Shown piece after piece: positions 9,306-17,318 of a stretch of DNA of 64,000 nt. The DNA lies in assembly GCF_000739815.1 (NCBI RefSeq), contig NZ_BBJJ01000009.1, forward strand, positions 124,001-188,000, in the 5' to 3' direction. Under the pieces are notes generated by a model, which was not told where the DNA came from, searched no databases, and worked only from the letters and a program-made list of their open reading frames with translations. Every line of letters begins with the position of its first letter. The stretch's first letter is position 1. The stretch comes from Paraburkholderia mimosarum LMG 23256 = NBRC 106338. GTDB taxonomy: Bacteria > Pseudomonadota > Gammaproteobacteria > Burkholderiales > Burkholderiaceae. The position numbers were made by a program, and so were the translations under genes.

Positions 9306-10088
9306 TTACTTGAGGCTACCCGAAAGGAACTGGCGCAGGCGTTCGCTCTTTGGCGTGGCGAAGACCTCGGCCGGGCGGCCTTCCTCTTCCACGAGACCCT
9401 GGTGCAGGAACATCACGTGGTTGGAGACGTTGCGCGCGAATCCCATTTCATGCGTGACCACGATCATCGTACGGCCCTCCTCGGCGAGCTTCTGCATGAC
9501 CTTGAGCACTTCGCCCACGAGTTCGGGGTCGAGCGCCGAGGTCGGCTCGTCGAACAGCATGACATCGGGGTGCATGGCGAGCGCTCGCGCAATCGCCACG
9601 CGCTGCTGCTGGCCGCCCGAGAGATGCGAGGGATATTGCTTTTCCACGCGTGGCGCGAGGCCGACCTTCTCAAGATAGGTGCGCGCGCGATCTTCGGCTT
9701 CCTTGCGCGGCAGGCCCAGCACGTGCACGGGCGCCTCGATCACGTTCTCCAGCACCGACATGTGCGACCACAGGTTGAAGTGCTGGAACACCATCGCGAG
9801 CTTGGTGCGCACGCGCTGCAGCTGCTTCGCGTCGGCGGGGTGCAGTGCGCCGGAGCGTTTGTCGGCGCGCGTGGCGACTTCCTCGCCGTCCACCACGATG
9901 CGCCCGGCGTTGGGCTGCTCGAGAAAGTTAATGCAGCGCAGCATCGTGCTCTTGCCGGAGCCGGACGAGCCGATCACGCTGATCACGTCGCCGGCGTTCG
10001 CCTGGAGCGAAACGCCTTTCAGGACTTCATTGTCGCCGTACTTCTTGTGGATGGAGTCGACGAACAGCTTCTGCTTCCGGGAATTCAT
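9306..10088 (-). CDS. hisP: Basic amino acid ABC transporter, ATP-binding subunit (HisP-type)
   Basis: A 260-residue ATPase of the polar amino acid transporter family, which powers periplasmic binding protein-dependent uptake. Walker [10 protein letters not shown] is at 40-48, the signature LSGGQQQR and Walker [13 protein letters not shown] follow, and a His switch lies in VTHEMGFA. The ATG at 10088 has AGAGG at 8 bp and gives the usual length. It closes a four-gene operon of binding protein, two permeases and ATPase. The closest functional model is HisJQMP or the ArgT/lysine-arginine-ornithine system, so histidine, arginine or lysine are likely substrates. Confidence 0.93.
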   Translation of the reverse strand: MNSRKQKLFVDSIHKKYGDNEVLKGVSLQANAGDVISVIGSSGSGKSTMLRCINFLEQPNAGRIVVDGEEVATRADKRSGALHPADAKQLQRVRTKLAMVFQHFNLWSHMSVLENVIEAPVHVLGLPRKEAEDRARTYLEKVGLAPRVEKQYPSHLSGGQQQRVAIARALAMHPDVMLFDEPTSALDPELVGEVLKVMQKLAEEGRTMIVVTHEMGFARNVSNHVMFLHQGLVEEEGRPAEVFATPKSERLRQFLSGSLK

Positions 10089-10117
10089 TGATTGACCTCT
10101 TGCGACCTCTAGCAGGC

Positions 10118-10840
10118 TCACTTGCCTTGCGGTCGCAGGTATGCGAGCCAGCGGCGCTCGGCGCGGCGGAACAGCCACACGAGCGTGAAAGAAATGATCA
10201 GGTACAGCAGCGCGGCGATGCCGAACGCGCCGAACGACTGGTAGGTCGCCGAGTTCACGTCGCGCGCGATCTTCAGGATGTCCGGCACGGTGGCCGTGAA
10301 CGCCACGGTCGTCGCGTGCAGCATCAGGATGACTTCGTTGCTGTAGTAGGGCAGCGCACGGCGCAACGCCGAAGGCAGGATCACGCGGCGATACAGCGTG
10401 AATTGCGACATGCCGTACGCGCGCGCGGCCTCGATCTCGCCGTAGGGCGTCGCCTTGATCGCGCCTGCGAAGATTTCGGTTGTATACGCACAGGTGTTGA
10501 GCGTGAACGCGAGCAGCGTGCAGTTCATCCCGCTGCGGAAGAACGCGCTCGTGAGTTCGTGATTGCGCACGATCTCGAGGCTATAGAGGCCCGTGTAGCA
10601 GAGCAGCAGCTGCACGTAGAGCGGTGTGCCGCGGAAGATGTACGTGTAGAGCCACACGAGCCCGGCGAGCCACTTCTTTTTCGACACGCGCGCCACGGCG
10701 AGCGGCACAGACAGGCAGAAGCCGAGCCCGATCGAGATGACGAGGAGCCACAGCGTGATGGCCACGCCGCTGAAGTGGTAGCCGTCGGAGAAGAGATAGT
10801 TGCGCCAGTATTGCTGGATCAGTTGGACGAAGTCTTGCAT
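10118..10840 (-). CDS. hisM: Amino acid ABC transporter permease (HisM-type)
   Basis: A 240-residue inner membrane permease with about five transmembrane segments. The EAA loop [20 protein letters not shown] that docks to the ATPase is intact. The start at 10840 gives [17 protein letters not shown]. It pairs with the HisQ-type permease upstream, 19 bp away, and is followed 29 bp later by the ATPase gene. HisM rather than HisQ is preferred because of length and gene order, as in the enteric his transport operon. Confidence 0.92.
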   Translation of the reverse strand: MQDFVQLIQQYWRNYLFSDGYHFSGVAITLWLLVISIGLGFCLSVPLAVARVSKKKWLAGLVWLYTYIFRGTPLYVQLLLCYTGLYSLEIVRNHELTSAFFRSGMNCTLLAFTLNTCAYTTEIFAGAIKATPYGEIEAARAYGMSQFTLYRRVILPSALRRALPYYSNEVILMLHATTVAFTATVPDILKIARDVNSATYQSFGAFGIAALLYLIISFTLVWLFRRAERRWLAYLRPQGK

Positions 10841-10859
10841 GGTCTTGGCCTCGCGCGAT

Positions 10860-11549
10860 TCAGAGATCCGCCTTGCGCACACCGGTGGAGTAGCGCTTGT
10901 CGAGATACATCAGCACGAAGTTGGAGACCGTGGTGATGACGAGATAGATCGCGCCGGCGAGCAGCGTGAAAAAGAAGAACCGCAGCGTGCCCTTGCCGGC
11001 GTCCTGGCTCGCCTTCACGACATCGGCGAGACCGATGATCGAGACGAGCGCCGTGGACTTCACGAGCACCTGCCAGTTGTTGCCGATACCCGGCAGGGCG
11101 AAGCGCATCATCTGCGGGAACATGATGCGCGCGAACACCTGCCAGTTCGTCATGCCATAGGCGTGGCCCGCTTCGAGCTGGCCGCGCGGCACGGCGAGAA
11201 ACGCGCCGCGGAACGTCTCCGTGAAATACGCGCCGTAGATGAAGCCGAGCACCACGACACCGGCCAGAAACGGATTGATGTCGATCTGATCCCAGCCGAG
11301 CAGGTCGGTGAGGTTGTTCAGCCAGATCTGGATGCTGTAGAAGAGCAGCAGCATCAGCACGAGATCGGGCACGCCGCGAATGAGCGTGGTGTAGAGCGTG
11401 CCCGCGCCGTGAGCGATGCGGTTTTTGGAGAGCTTCGCCGCCGCGCCGATCAGCCCGAGCACGAACGAGAGCGCGAGCGACAGCACGGCGAGCTTGACGG
11501 TCTGCCAGGTGCCGGCGAGGATCAGCGGGCCGTAGCCTTGAAGAAACAT
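10860..11549 (-). CDS. hisQ: Amino acid ABC transporter permease (HisQ-type)
   Basis: A 229-residue inner membrane permease, nearly the same length as E. coli HisQ. It begins MFLQGYGPLILAGTWQTVKL and has several hydrophobic segments, and its EAA loop reads QLEAGHAYGMTNWQVFARI. It forms the heteromeric channel with the next permease. The start at 11549 is the in-frame ATG that gives the family N terminus. A hairpin in the 258-bp gap to the upstream binding protein gene may lower expression of this and later genes relative to the binding protein. Confidence 0.92.
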   Translation of the reverse strand: MFLQGYGPLILAGTWQTVKLAVLSLALSFVLGLIGAAAKLSKNRIAHGAGTLYTTLIRGVPDLVLMLLLFYSIQIWLNNLTDLLGWDQIDINPFLAGVVVLGFIYGAYFTETFRGAFLAVPRGQLEAGHAYGMTNWQVFARIMFPQMMRFALPGIGNNWQVLVKSTALVSIIGLADVVKASQDAGKGTLRFFFFTLLAGAIYLVITTVSNFVLMYLDKRYSTGVRKADL

Positions 11550-11626
11550 GGGCGAGTCCTTGACGGGGCGCGCAGGCACCCCGCGAAAGGCGCGGCGCTT
11601 GTCTGCCGCGGTTCAAATCCGTTCAT

Positions 11627-11658
11627 GGCCGCGCGGTGTTTTGCCTGTGCGCGCGGCC
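11627..11658 (-). other. Intercistronic hairpin between binding protein and permease genes
   Basis: GGCCGCGCG at 11627-11635 pairs with CGCGCGGCC at 11650-11658. The nine-base stem has no T run, so it is not a standard terminator. Such stems often protect or attenuate transcripts downstream of a binding protein gene. Confidence 0.5.
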
Positions 11659-11807
11659 GATGCGAGTGCGCTCGTGAGCGCGCCAGTGACTGTATCGACG
11701 AAGCCCGGCTGTGGTCCATCCGTGCTGGCCCCGGGCCGATGCGCGTCGTGGCGCGTGAGACGAGCGGTGATGTCTCGTTGTTTATTTACCTTCGTGTGCG
11801 TTCCGGT

Positions 11808-12584
11808 TCACTTGCCTTTGTAGATATCGAAGTCGAAATATTGCTTCGCGATCCTGTCGAACGTACCGTCGGCATGAATCGCGGCCAGCGCTGCGTTGAA
11901 CTTCGCCTTCAGGTCGGCGTCGTCCTTGCGCAGGCCGATGGCGGTGCCGTCGCCGATCGTTGCGGGGTCTTCCACTTCCGGACCCGCCCACGCAAAGCCC
12001 TTGCCGCGCGGCGTCTTCAGAAAGCCGAAGTCCGCCTGGACCTCGTCTTGCAGCGTGGCGTCGAGTCGGCCGGCGATCAGATCCTGGTAGACCTGATCCT
12101 GATTCTGGTACGAGATCACGTTCACGCCCTTGGGCGCCCAGTGTGCCTTCGCGTACGCCTCCTGGGTCGAGCCCTGTTCGACCCCCACGTTCCTGCCCTT
12201 GAGCGCGGCCGGCGTCGGCAAGAGCGGCGAGCCCTTGCGCGCGATCATGCGTGCGGGCGCATCGAACATCTTCGCGGAATAGTCGATCTGCTGGGCGCGC
12301 TGCGGCGTGATGGTCAGCGAGGAGACGATCGCGTCGAACTTGCGGGCCTTCAGCGCCGGGATGATGCCGTCGAGGTCGTTCTCGACCCAGACGCACTTCA
12401 CGTCCATGCGCGCGCACAGTGCCTTCGCGAGGTCGACATCGAAGCCGACGATCTGCCCGTTCGGCGCTTTGGACTCGAAAGGCGGATAGCTGGCGTCCAC
12501 GCCGATGCGCACGGTCTTCCACTCTTTGGCGAAGGCGCTGCCCGCGATCAGGGCGAGTGCCACGCACACTGCAAACTTCTTCAT
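11808..12584 (-). CDS. hisJ: Periplasmic basic amino acid-binding protein (HisJ/ArgT-type)
   Basis: A 258-residue bacterial extracellular solute-binding protein, family 3. The signal peptide MKKFAVCVALALIAGSAFA ends at Ala and the mature protein starts KEWKTVRIGVDASYPPFES, matching the family block GxxxxYPPF. GFDVDLAKALC and the SSLTITPQR block also fit lysine/arginine/ornithine or histidine binders. The ATG at 12584 has AGGAG at 4-5 bp; an ATG one codon earlier is too close to it. It heads the hisJQMP-type operon. Substrate is inferred by family only. Confidence 0.93.
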   Translation of the reverse strand: MKKFAVCVALALIAGSAFAKEWKTVRIGVDASYPPFESKAPNGQIVGFDVDLAKALCARMDVKCVWVENDLDGIIPALKARKFDAIVSSLTITPQRAQQIDYSAKMFDAPARMIARKGSPLLPTPAALKGRNVGVEQGSTQEAYAKAHWAPKGVNVISYQNQDQVYQDLIAGRLDATLQDEVQADFGFLKTPRGKGFAWAGPEVEDPATIGDGTAIGLRKDDADLKAKFNAALAAIHADGTFDRIAKQYFDFDIYKGK

Positions 12585-13048
12585 CATTCTCCTGGGTACG
12601 GGCGGAGCGACGCGCCAAGGGCCGCGCAGCCAGCGCCGAGCGGTCTGGCTGGTGGCCATCGGCCGACATTCTAGGCGATCAAAAATGCGGGTCGGAGGGC
12701 GCGATGCGCAGCAGTTCCTCCCGGCTCGCGGGCCGCGCCTCGCGCGTCGCCCGCGGATTTCGGTGCTTTGCGCGCGGCTGTCCACCTCGGCGGCTGCGCG
12801 GGTTGGCGAGGCAGGGGGCCGCCACGGGGGGCTAGCCGCCGGCCAACAGGCTCGCGCCAGCCGAAAAGCGCGGTATTTTACCCGAAGCGGGAGGCCGTGC
12901 CAGTGCGGCGGCGCTCGACGTCCGCAAGCGAGCGCATCATGCAGCTCATTGATGTTGCTCGCGAAACGGTGCGGTGCGCCGCCGCGGATTGTGCAAGCGG
13001 CCCGCCGCCCTCACATTCGGACATCGACATGATTGACCGGAGAATGCC
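12585..13048. other. Divergent promoter region of hisJ and pirin genes
   Basis: No gene is supported here. On the minus strand a TAGAAT -10-like box lies at 12668-12673, about 85 bp before the hisJ start, without a clear -35. A GGAG ribosome binding site for the pirin gene is at the right end. Confidence 0.4.
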
Positions 13049-13747
13049 ATGCTGACCATCCGACGCGCCGGCGAACGCGGCCACGCCAACCACGGCTGGC
13101 TCGACACGTATCACAGCTTTTCGTTTGCCGACTACTTCGACGAGGCGCACGTGCACTACGGGGCGCTGCGCGTGCTCAACGACGACCGCATCGCGGGCGG
13201 CCGCGGCTTCGGCGCGCACGGCCACCGCGACATGGAGATCGTGACGTACGTGCTTTCCGGCGCGCTCGCGCACCGCGACAGCATGGGCAACGGCTCGACG
13301 ATCCGCCCCGGCGACGTGCAGCGCATGAGCGCGGGCACGGGCGTGATGCACAGCGAGTTCAACGGCTCGCAGGACGAAGAGGCGCACCTGCTGCAGATCT
13401 GGCTGCTGCCGCGAGAGCGTGGCGGTGCGCCCGGTTACGAGGAGAAGCGCTTCGACGACGCGGACAAGCGCGGGCGGCTGCGGCTCGTGGCCTCGCCCGA
13501 CGGGCGTGACGGCTCGGTGACGGTACGGTCGGATGCTTCGATCTACGCGGGGCTCGTGGATGGGCAAGAGCGAATCGAGTATGCCGTGCCCGCGGGGCGG
13601 CGCGTCTATCTGCATGTCGCGCGCGGCGCGCTGGAGGTGAACGGCCAGCGTCTCGAAACGGGCGATGCCGCGATGATCGACGCCGAGGCGAGCGTCGCGC
13701 TCGCGAACGGCACTGCCGCCGAAGTGCTGTTGTTCGATCTGGCCTGA
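13049..13747 (+). CDS. Pirin family protein (YhhW-like)
   Basis: A 232-residue bicupin of the pirin family, related to E. coli YhhW, a quercetin 2,3-dioxygenase in vitro. The N-terminal cupin has the metal ligands His57 and His59 (GAHGHRDMEI) and His101 and Glu103 (TGVMHSEFN), so it should bind Fe. The second cupin is degenerate, as in the family. The family length is about 230 residues, so the protein is complete. GGAG at 7 bp supports the start. It is monocistronic, ending at a shared hairpin with the convergent Spy-like gene. The cellular substrate is unknown. Confidence 0.92.
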   Translation: MLTIRRAGERGHANHGWLDTYHSFSFADYFDEAHVHYGALRVLNDDRIAGGRGFGAHGHRDMEIVTYVLSGALAHRDSMGNGSTIRPGDVQRMSAGTGVMHSEFNGSQDEEAHLLQIWLLPRERGGAPGYEEKRFDDADKRGRLRLVASPDGRDGSVTVRSDASIYAGLVDGQERIEYAVPAGRRVYLHVARGALEVNGQRLETGDAAMIDAEASVALANGTAAEVLLFDLA

Positions 13748-13796
13748 GGGTTCGAGCGCCAGGCCACACGGCTGTCATCGGGCATGAGCCATGGAA

Positions 13797-13829
13797 GAAG
13801 CGCCGCGGGGGCGAATCCCGCGGCGCTTC
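13797..13829. terminator. Hairpin between convergent pirin and Spy-like genes
   Basis: A 13-base perfect stem GAAGCGCCGCGGG / CCCGCGGCGCTTC with a seven-base loop lies between two converging genes. Neither side has a strong T run, so a bidirectional terminator is likely but not certain. Confidence 0.6.
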
Positions 13830-13881
13830 GTCGCAGTGGCGTGCCGCACGCAGATGGCGCGTCTGCCTCGCGCTTACTGCT

Positions 13882-14436
13882 TTACCCCTGCCCGGCCGGG
13901 GCCGATGCGCCGTCCTTGTGGTGCTGCTCCCAGCGCTCGCGCATCTGCTCGTGGCGCTGCTCCATCTTCGCGAAGCGTTCCTTGATCGCCGAGCTCACCG
14001 TCGTCTTCTGCTGATCGTTCAGGCCGTTATAGAAGGCGAGCCACGCCTGCGCCGTCTGCTCGCGCAGTTGCTGGTTCCGCTGCTCGTTCTGCTCATGCGC
14101 GGTGTGCATCGCGTTCAGGTCGAGGATCGGCTGGTTCTTCATCGAGTCGAACTGCTGTTTCATCTGTTCATGATTCTTGCGCATCGCTTCGCCGTTCTGC
14201 TTCATCGTGTCGAGCGCCGCTTGCCACTGCTTTTCCTGGGCGGCGTTCAGATTCAGCTTGTCGTGCAGTTTCTTGAAGCCGAGCATGAAGTCGCCGTGCA
14301 TGCCCGGGCCGCCGTGCATCATGCCCGGGCCGCCCGGGGCTGGCGGCGTGGTTTGGGCGTTGGCCGCGGTGGCGCCTACGGCGAGGGCGAGCGAGGCAGC
14401 GGCGATGGCGAGAAGGCGCGAAGTCGTCTTGTACAT
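13882..14436 (-). CDS. Spy/CpxP-like periplasmic protein
   Basis: A 184-residue secreted protein with a signal peptide ending near ANAQ. The mature part is Met/His/Gln-rich and mostly helical, with LTxxQ-like repeats (LNLNAAQEKQWQAAL and LNDQQKTTV). This is the pattern of Spy and CpxP, periplasmic chaperones and stress sensors. An MHGGPGMHG stretch could bind metal. AGGAG lies 7 bp before the ATG at 14436. It is divergent from an OmpR/EnvZ-type pair, and the gap contains phased GTAAC/TTACG boxes, so this gene is a plausible target of that regulator. Confidence 0.85.
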   Translation of the reverse strand: MYKTTSRLLAIAAASLALAVGATAANAQTTPPAPGGPGMMHGGPGMHGDFMLGFKKLHDKLNLNAAQEKQWQAALDTMKQNGEAMRKNHEQMKQQFDSMKNQPILDLNAMHTAHEQNEQRNQQLREQTAQAWLAFYNGLNDQQKTTVSSAIKERFAKMEQRHEQMRERWEQHHKDGASAPAGQG

Positions 14437-14548
14437 GGTGATGCTCCTGACAAATCCATGAGGGTTTTATCCGGTGTGGGGCGGCGCCGATAAGGGGCGG
14501 CGTTCGCAACCGGTGTCCCTAGCGTATCCAGCGGCTGGAGGGGGCGTG

Positions 14549-14612
14549 TTACGGCGCCGGGCACGGACATTACGCGACATTACGCGCGGCTTTCGCGGTA
14601 ACACCTCGTAAC
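14549..14612. promoter_or_regulatory. Phased GTAAC/TTACG boxes in the divergent promoter region
   Basis: TTACG occurs at 14549, 14570 and 14580, and GTAAC at 14598 and 14608. The spacings 21, 10 and 10 bp keep the boxes on one DNA face. OmpR-family dimers bind direct repeats of about 10 bp, and the CpxR box is GTAAA-N5-GTAAA, so these are candidate sites for the adjacent response regulator. Confidence 0.5.
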
Positions 14613-14667
14613 CCGGCTGGAAGACCTGTAAGCAAACGGCCCCTGTGCGCGCGTTACACTTCGCTCC

Positions 14668-15399
14668 ATGGCTACTCAAATCCTCGTCGTCGACGACGAC
14701 CTCGAATTACGCGACCTCCTGCGCGACTATCTGGCGCGCCAGGGCATGGAAGTCTCGGTGCTGCACGACGCCAGTTCGCTCGAGCGGCGGCTGGAGCGCG
14801 AGCGCCCGGACCTGATCGTGCTGGACCTGATGATGCCGGGCGTGGACGGGCTCACCGCGCTGCGCAAGCTGCGCGCGGCCGGCGACGACATACCCGTCAT
14901 CATGCTCACGGCGCGCGCGGACGACGTGGACCGCATCGTCGGCCTCGAACTGGGCGCGGACGACTATCTCGGCAAGCCGTTCAACCCGCGCGAGTTGCTC
15001 GCGCGCGTGCAGGCGGTGCTGCGCCGCCGCCGCACGCTGCCCTCGGCCGCCGCGCCCGAGCAGCGCGAGCCATACTCGTTCGGCCGCTTCACGCTCGACT
15101 TCCAGTCGCGCACGCTGCAGCAGGAGGGCAAGCCCATCCTGCTTTCCGGCAGTGAGTTCGCGCTCCTGAAGATTTTCGTGAACCACCCGATGCGCACGCT
15201 CACGCGCGAGCGGCTGCTGGAACTGCTGCACGGTCCCGAGTACGACGGCACCGACCGCGGCATCGACGTCCAGGTGTGGCGTCTGCGGCGCATTCTCGAA
15301 ACCGACCCGTCCACGCCGCGCTTCATCCAGACGGTGCGCGGGCGCGGCTATGTGTTCGTGCCCGACGGAGAGCAGGGCAACCATGCGCCGGCCGGTTGA
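14668..15399 (+). CDS. OmpR-family response regulator
   Basis: A 243-residue two-domain regulator. The receiver has the acidic pocket VVDDD near the N terminus, the phosphoacceptor Asp53 (LIVLDLMMPG) and Lys in GKPFNP. The C-terminal winged helix starts near PYSFGRFTLDF and ends at IQTVRGRGYVF. It reads into the sensor kinase gene, overlapping it by 17 bp, so the two are translated together. It resembles OmpR itself but could equally be an RstA- or CpxR-type regulator. The Spy-like gene and the phased boxes upstream favour an envelope stress role. Confidence 0.92.
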   Translation: MATQILVVDDDLELRDLLRDYLARQGMEVSVLHDASSLERRLERERPDLIVLDLMMPGVDGLTALRKLRAAGDDIPVIMLTARADDVDRIVGLELGADDYLGKPFNPRELLARVQAVLRRRRTLPSAAAPEQREPYSFGRFTLDFQSRTLQQEGKPILLSGSEFALLKIFVNHPMRTLTRERLLELLHGPEYDGTDRGIDVQVWRLRRILETDPSTPRFIQTVRGRGYVFVPDGEQGNHAPAG

Positions 15400-16699
15400 T
15401 TCGCTGTTCGGACGCCTCGCGCTCATCTTCATCGGCGTCCTGCTGGTTTCGCATGTTGCCTGGTTCACGCTCATGCGCGTCGAGCACAACCAGATGCAAA
15501 CCCGTTATGCCGTCGAGGAGGCCACCTTCCTCGTCGACGCGGTGCGCCAGCACATCCAGCGCGAGCCCGACCAGCCCCTGCCTTCGCGCGTGCAGCTCGT
15601 CGATCCGGCAAGCCCCGCCGTGCCGCCCGTCACCCAAAGCATGCCCGAGGCGCTGAGCCGTTTCATCGACGACGTGCGCGAGCGCATGCCGCCCGGCACC
15701 GACGTGCGCCTCGGGGCGCCCGGCGGGCCGCCCACGCTCTGGGTGCGAGGGCCGCAGGACCCGCGCTGGATCGTCTTGCCTGGCCAGCCCTTGCGCATCA
15801 TGCGGCCGCTCGACAAGTTTCTGCCCTGGGTCATCACCATCTTCGCGACAGCGGTGACCGCGGCGCTCGTGGCCGCGTGGATGCTGCAGAAGCCCCTGCG
15901 CGCGCTCGCGCAAGCCGTGGGTCGCTTCGGCCGCGGGCAGCCGGTGCCGCCCGTGCCCGAGCGGGGGCCGCGCGAGCTGCGTCAGCTCACACGCGGTTTC
16001 AACCAGATGGTCAAGGAAGTCGAGCGCACCGAGAAAGACCGCGCAGTCATGTTGGCGGGCGTCGCGCACGATTTGAAGACGCCGCTCGCCCGCCTGCGCC
16101 TGCGCGCCGAGATGATGGACGAGCAGAAGGTGCGCGACGGTGTGGTGCGCGACGTGGAATCGATGGCGCACATCGTCGACCAGTTCCTCGTGTTCGCGCA
16201 CGACGGCGCCGATCGCAGCGAGCCCGTCGAAGTCGACGATCAGTGCGAGCGCATCGCGCGCAACCATCGCACCGTGAGCGGCGAGGCGATCACGATCGAA
16301 ACGCATCTGCACGCGGGCCCGGAGTTTCGTCTGCCGGCCGCGACACTCGAGCGCGTGGTCTCGAACCTGCTCGACAACGCTTACGCGTATGGTGCGCCGC
16401 CCGTGGTGATCGAGAGCGAGCGAGGTCCGGCTGGCTTCTCGCTCACCGTACGCGACCACGGCAAGGGCATTTCCGACCAGGATCTCACGCAGGCGAGCCG
16501 GCCGTTCGTGCGGCTCGACCCCGCGCGGGGCGGCAACGGCCACAGCGGCCTCGGACTCGCGATCGTCGAGCGGCTCGTGCGACGCGCGGGCGGCGAGCTC
16601 GCCATCAGCAATGGTGAAAGCGGCGGGCTAGCGGTGTGCATGACGTTTGCGTTCGACGTCGTGGCGCGCACCGTGGCCGAGGCGGCGCAGATCGGCTAA
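15383..16699 (+). CDS. Sensor histidine kinase (EnvZ-like)
   Basis: A 438-residue inner membrane kinase. A first membrane segment at about 10-30 and a second at about 148-168 enclose a periplasmic domain of roughly 115 residues rich in Pro. A HAMP linker follows, then the H box GVAHDLKTPLARLRLR with phosphoacceptor His229, the N box NLLDNAYAYG and G boxes DHGKGI and GLGLAIV. It overlaps the response regulator gene, its obvious partner. The start at 15383 gives MRRPVDSLFGRLALIF. The periplasmic signal is unknown. Confidence 0.92.
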   Translation: MRRPVDSLFGRLALIFIGVLLVSHVAWFTLMRVEHNQMQTRYAVEEATFLVDAVRQHIQREPDQPLPSRVQLVDPASPAVPPVTQSMPEALSRFIDDVRERMPPGTDVRLGAPGGPPTLWVRGPQDPRWIVLPGQPLRIMRPLDKFLPWVITIFATAVTAALVAAWMLQKPLRALAQAVGRFGRGQPVPPVPERGPRELRQLTRGFNQMVKEVERTEKDRAVMLAGVAHDLKTPLARLRLRAEMMDEQKVRDGVVRDVESMAHIVDQFLVFAHDGADRSEPVEVDDQCERIARNHRTVSGEAITIETHLHAGPEFRLPAATLERVVSNLLDNAYAYGAPPVVIESERGPAGFSLTVRDHGKGISDQDLTQASRPFVRLDPARGGNGHSGLGLAIVERLVRRAGGELAISNGESGGLAVCMTFAFDVVARTVAEAAQIG

Positions 16700-16855
16700 G
16701 CGGTCGGGCTTCGGTTCGGGCGGGGGCTCGCACTGATCGAGAGGCGTCTGGCCGCAAGGGCGTGAACCGGGCTGGCTGAATTCGGTGGATTTGCGGCAGA
16801 AGGCGCCGCTGCAGCGACGCCGGGCGAGGCATGGTAGAGACGGCTGGCCCTGGAA

Positions 16856-17122
16856 TCAGACCGTGAAAAGCGTATCGAGCGCGGCGGCGGCCTCGTTGTC
16901 CACGGTGTTGTAGGTGACGCTGCCGGCCTCGAAGATGTAGTGCGTGGTGTACTTGCCGAGACGGGCAAGGATCTCTTCCTGAATCAACTCGGGCGTGGCG
17001 TCGAGTTTCAGGTACCACGCGGTCGATGACAGGCGCGTCTGGAACGCGCCGTACTCGACCATCAGCTGGTCGAACGCGATCGCATCCTGATCGCGGCAGA
17101 CAATGACCAGATTTCCCTTCAT
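16856..17122 (-). CDS. Small conserved-looking protein, possibly Cas2/SinR-like ferredoxin fold
   Basis: An 88-residue cytoplasmic protein starting MKGNLVIVCRDQDA at 17122. The pattern is a first hydrophobic strand, a helix, then STAWYLKLDATPELIQEEIL followed by a strand THYIFEA. The segment with Ser-x-Trp, Thr-Pro-Glu and a Leu-rich helix resembles the second half of Cas2- and SinR-like proteins, whose motif is a Trp-containing strand followed by a Ser/Thr-initiated helix. No cas gene or array is nearby, so a CRISPR role is unlikely. Its in-frame upstream extension is Arg-rich and non-coding in look. Confidence 0.65.
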   Translation of the reverse strand: MKGNLVIVCRDQDAIAFDQLMVEYGAFQTRLSSTAWYLKLDATPELIQEEILARLGKYTTHYIFEAGSVTYNTVDNEAAAALDTLFTV

Positions 17123-17318
17123 GCATGCCTCCAGATTTGTGCGGAGCACCGGGTTGGCGCGGTTTGGATCATGCGCGCCGCATCGACCGGCGCGCCACAT
17201 TCGGCCCATGATACCGCGCCGCTCCGAACGAGCCGGGCGAGTCACGCAGGCCAGCGAGGGCCTGTTGCGCACAGACCGGGTTCTTCCATCCGGGCTTTGC
17301 AGCGGCTTGTTCCATCGC

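Noticed and set aside
17000..17122. CRISPR locus near the Cas2-like protein
   Set aside because: No repeat-spacer array, cas1 or effector gene is present anywhere in the window.
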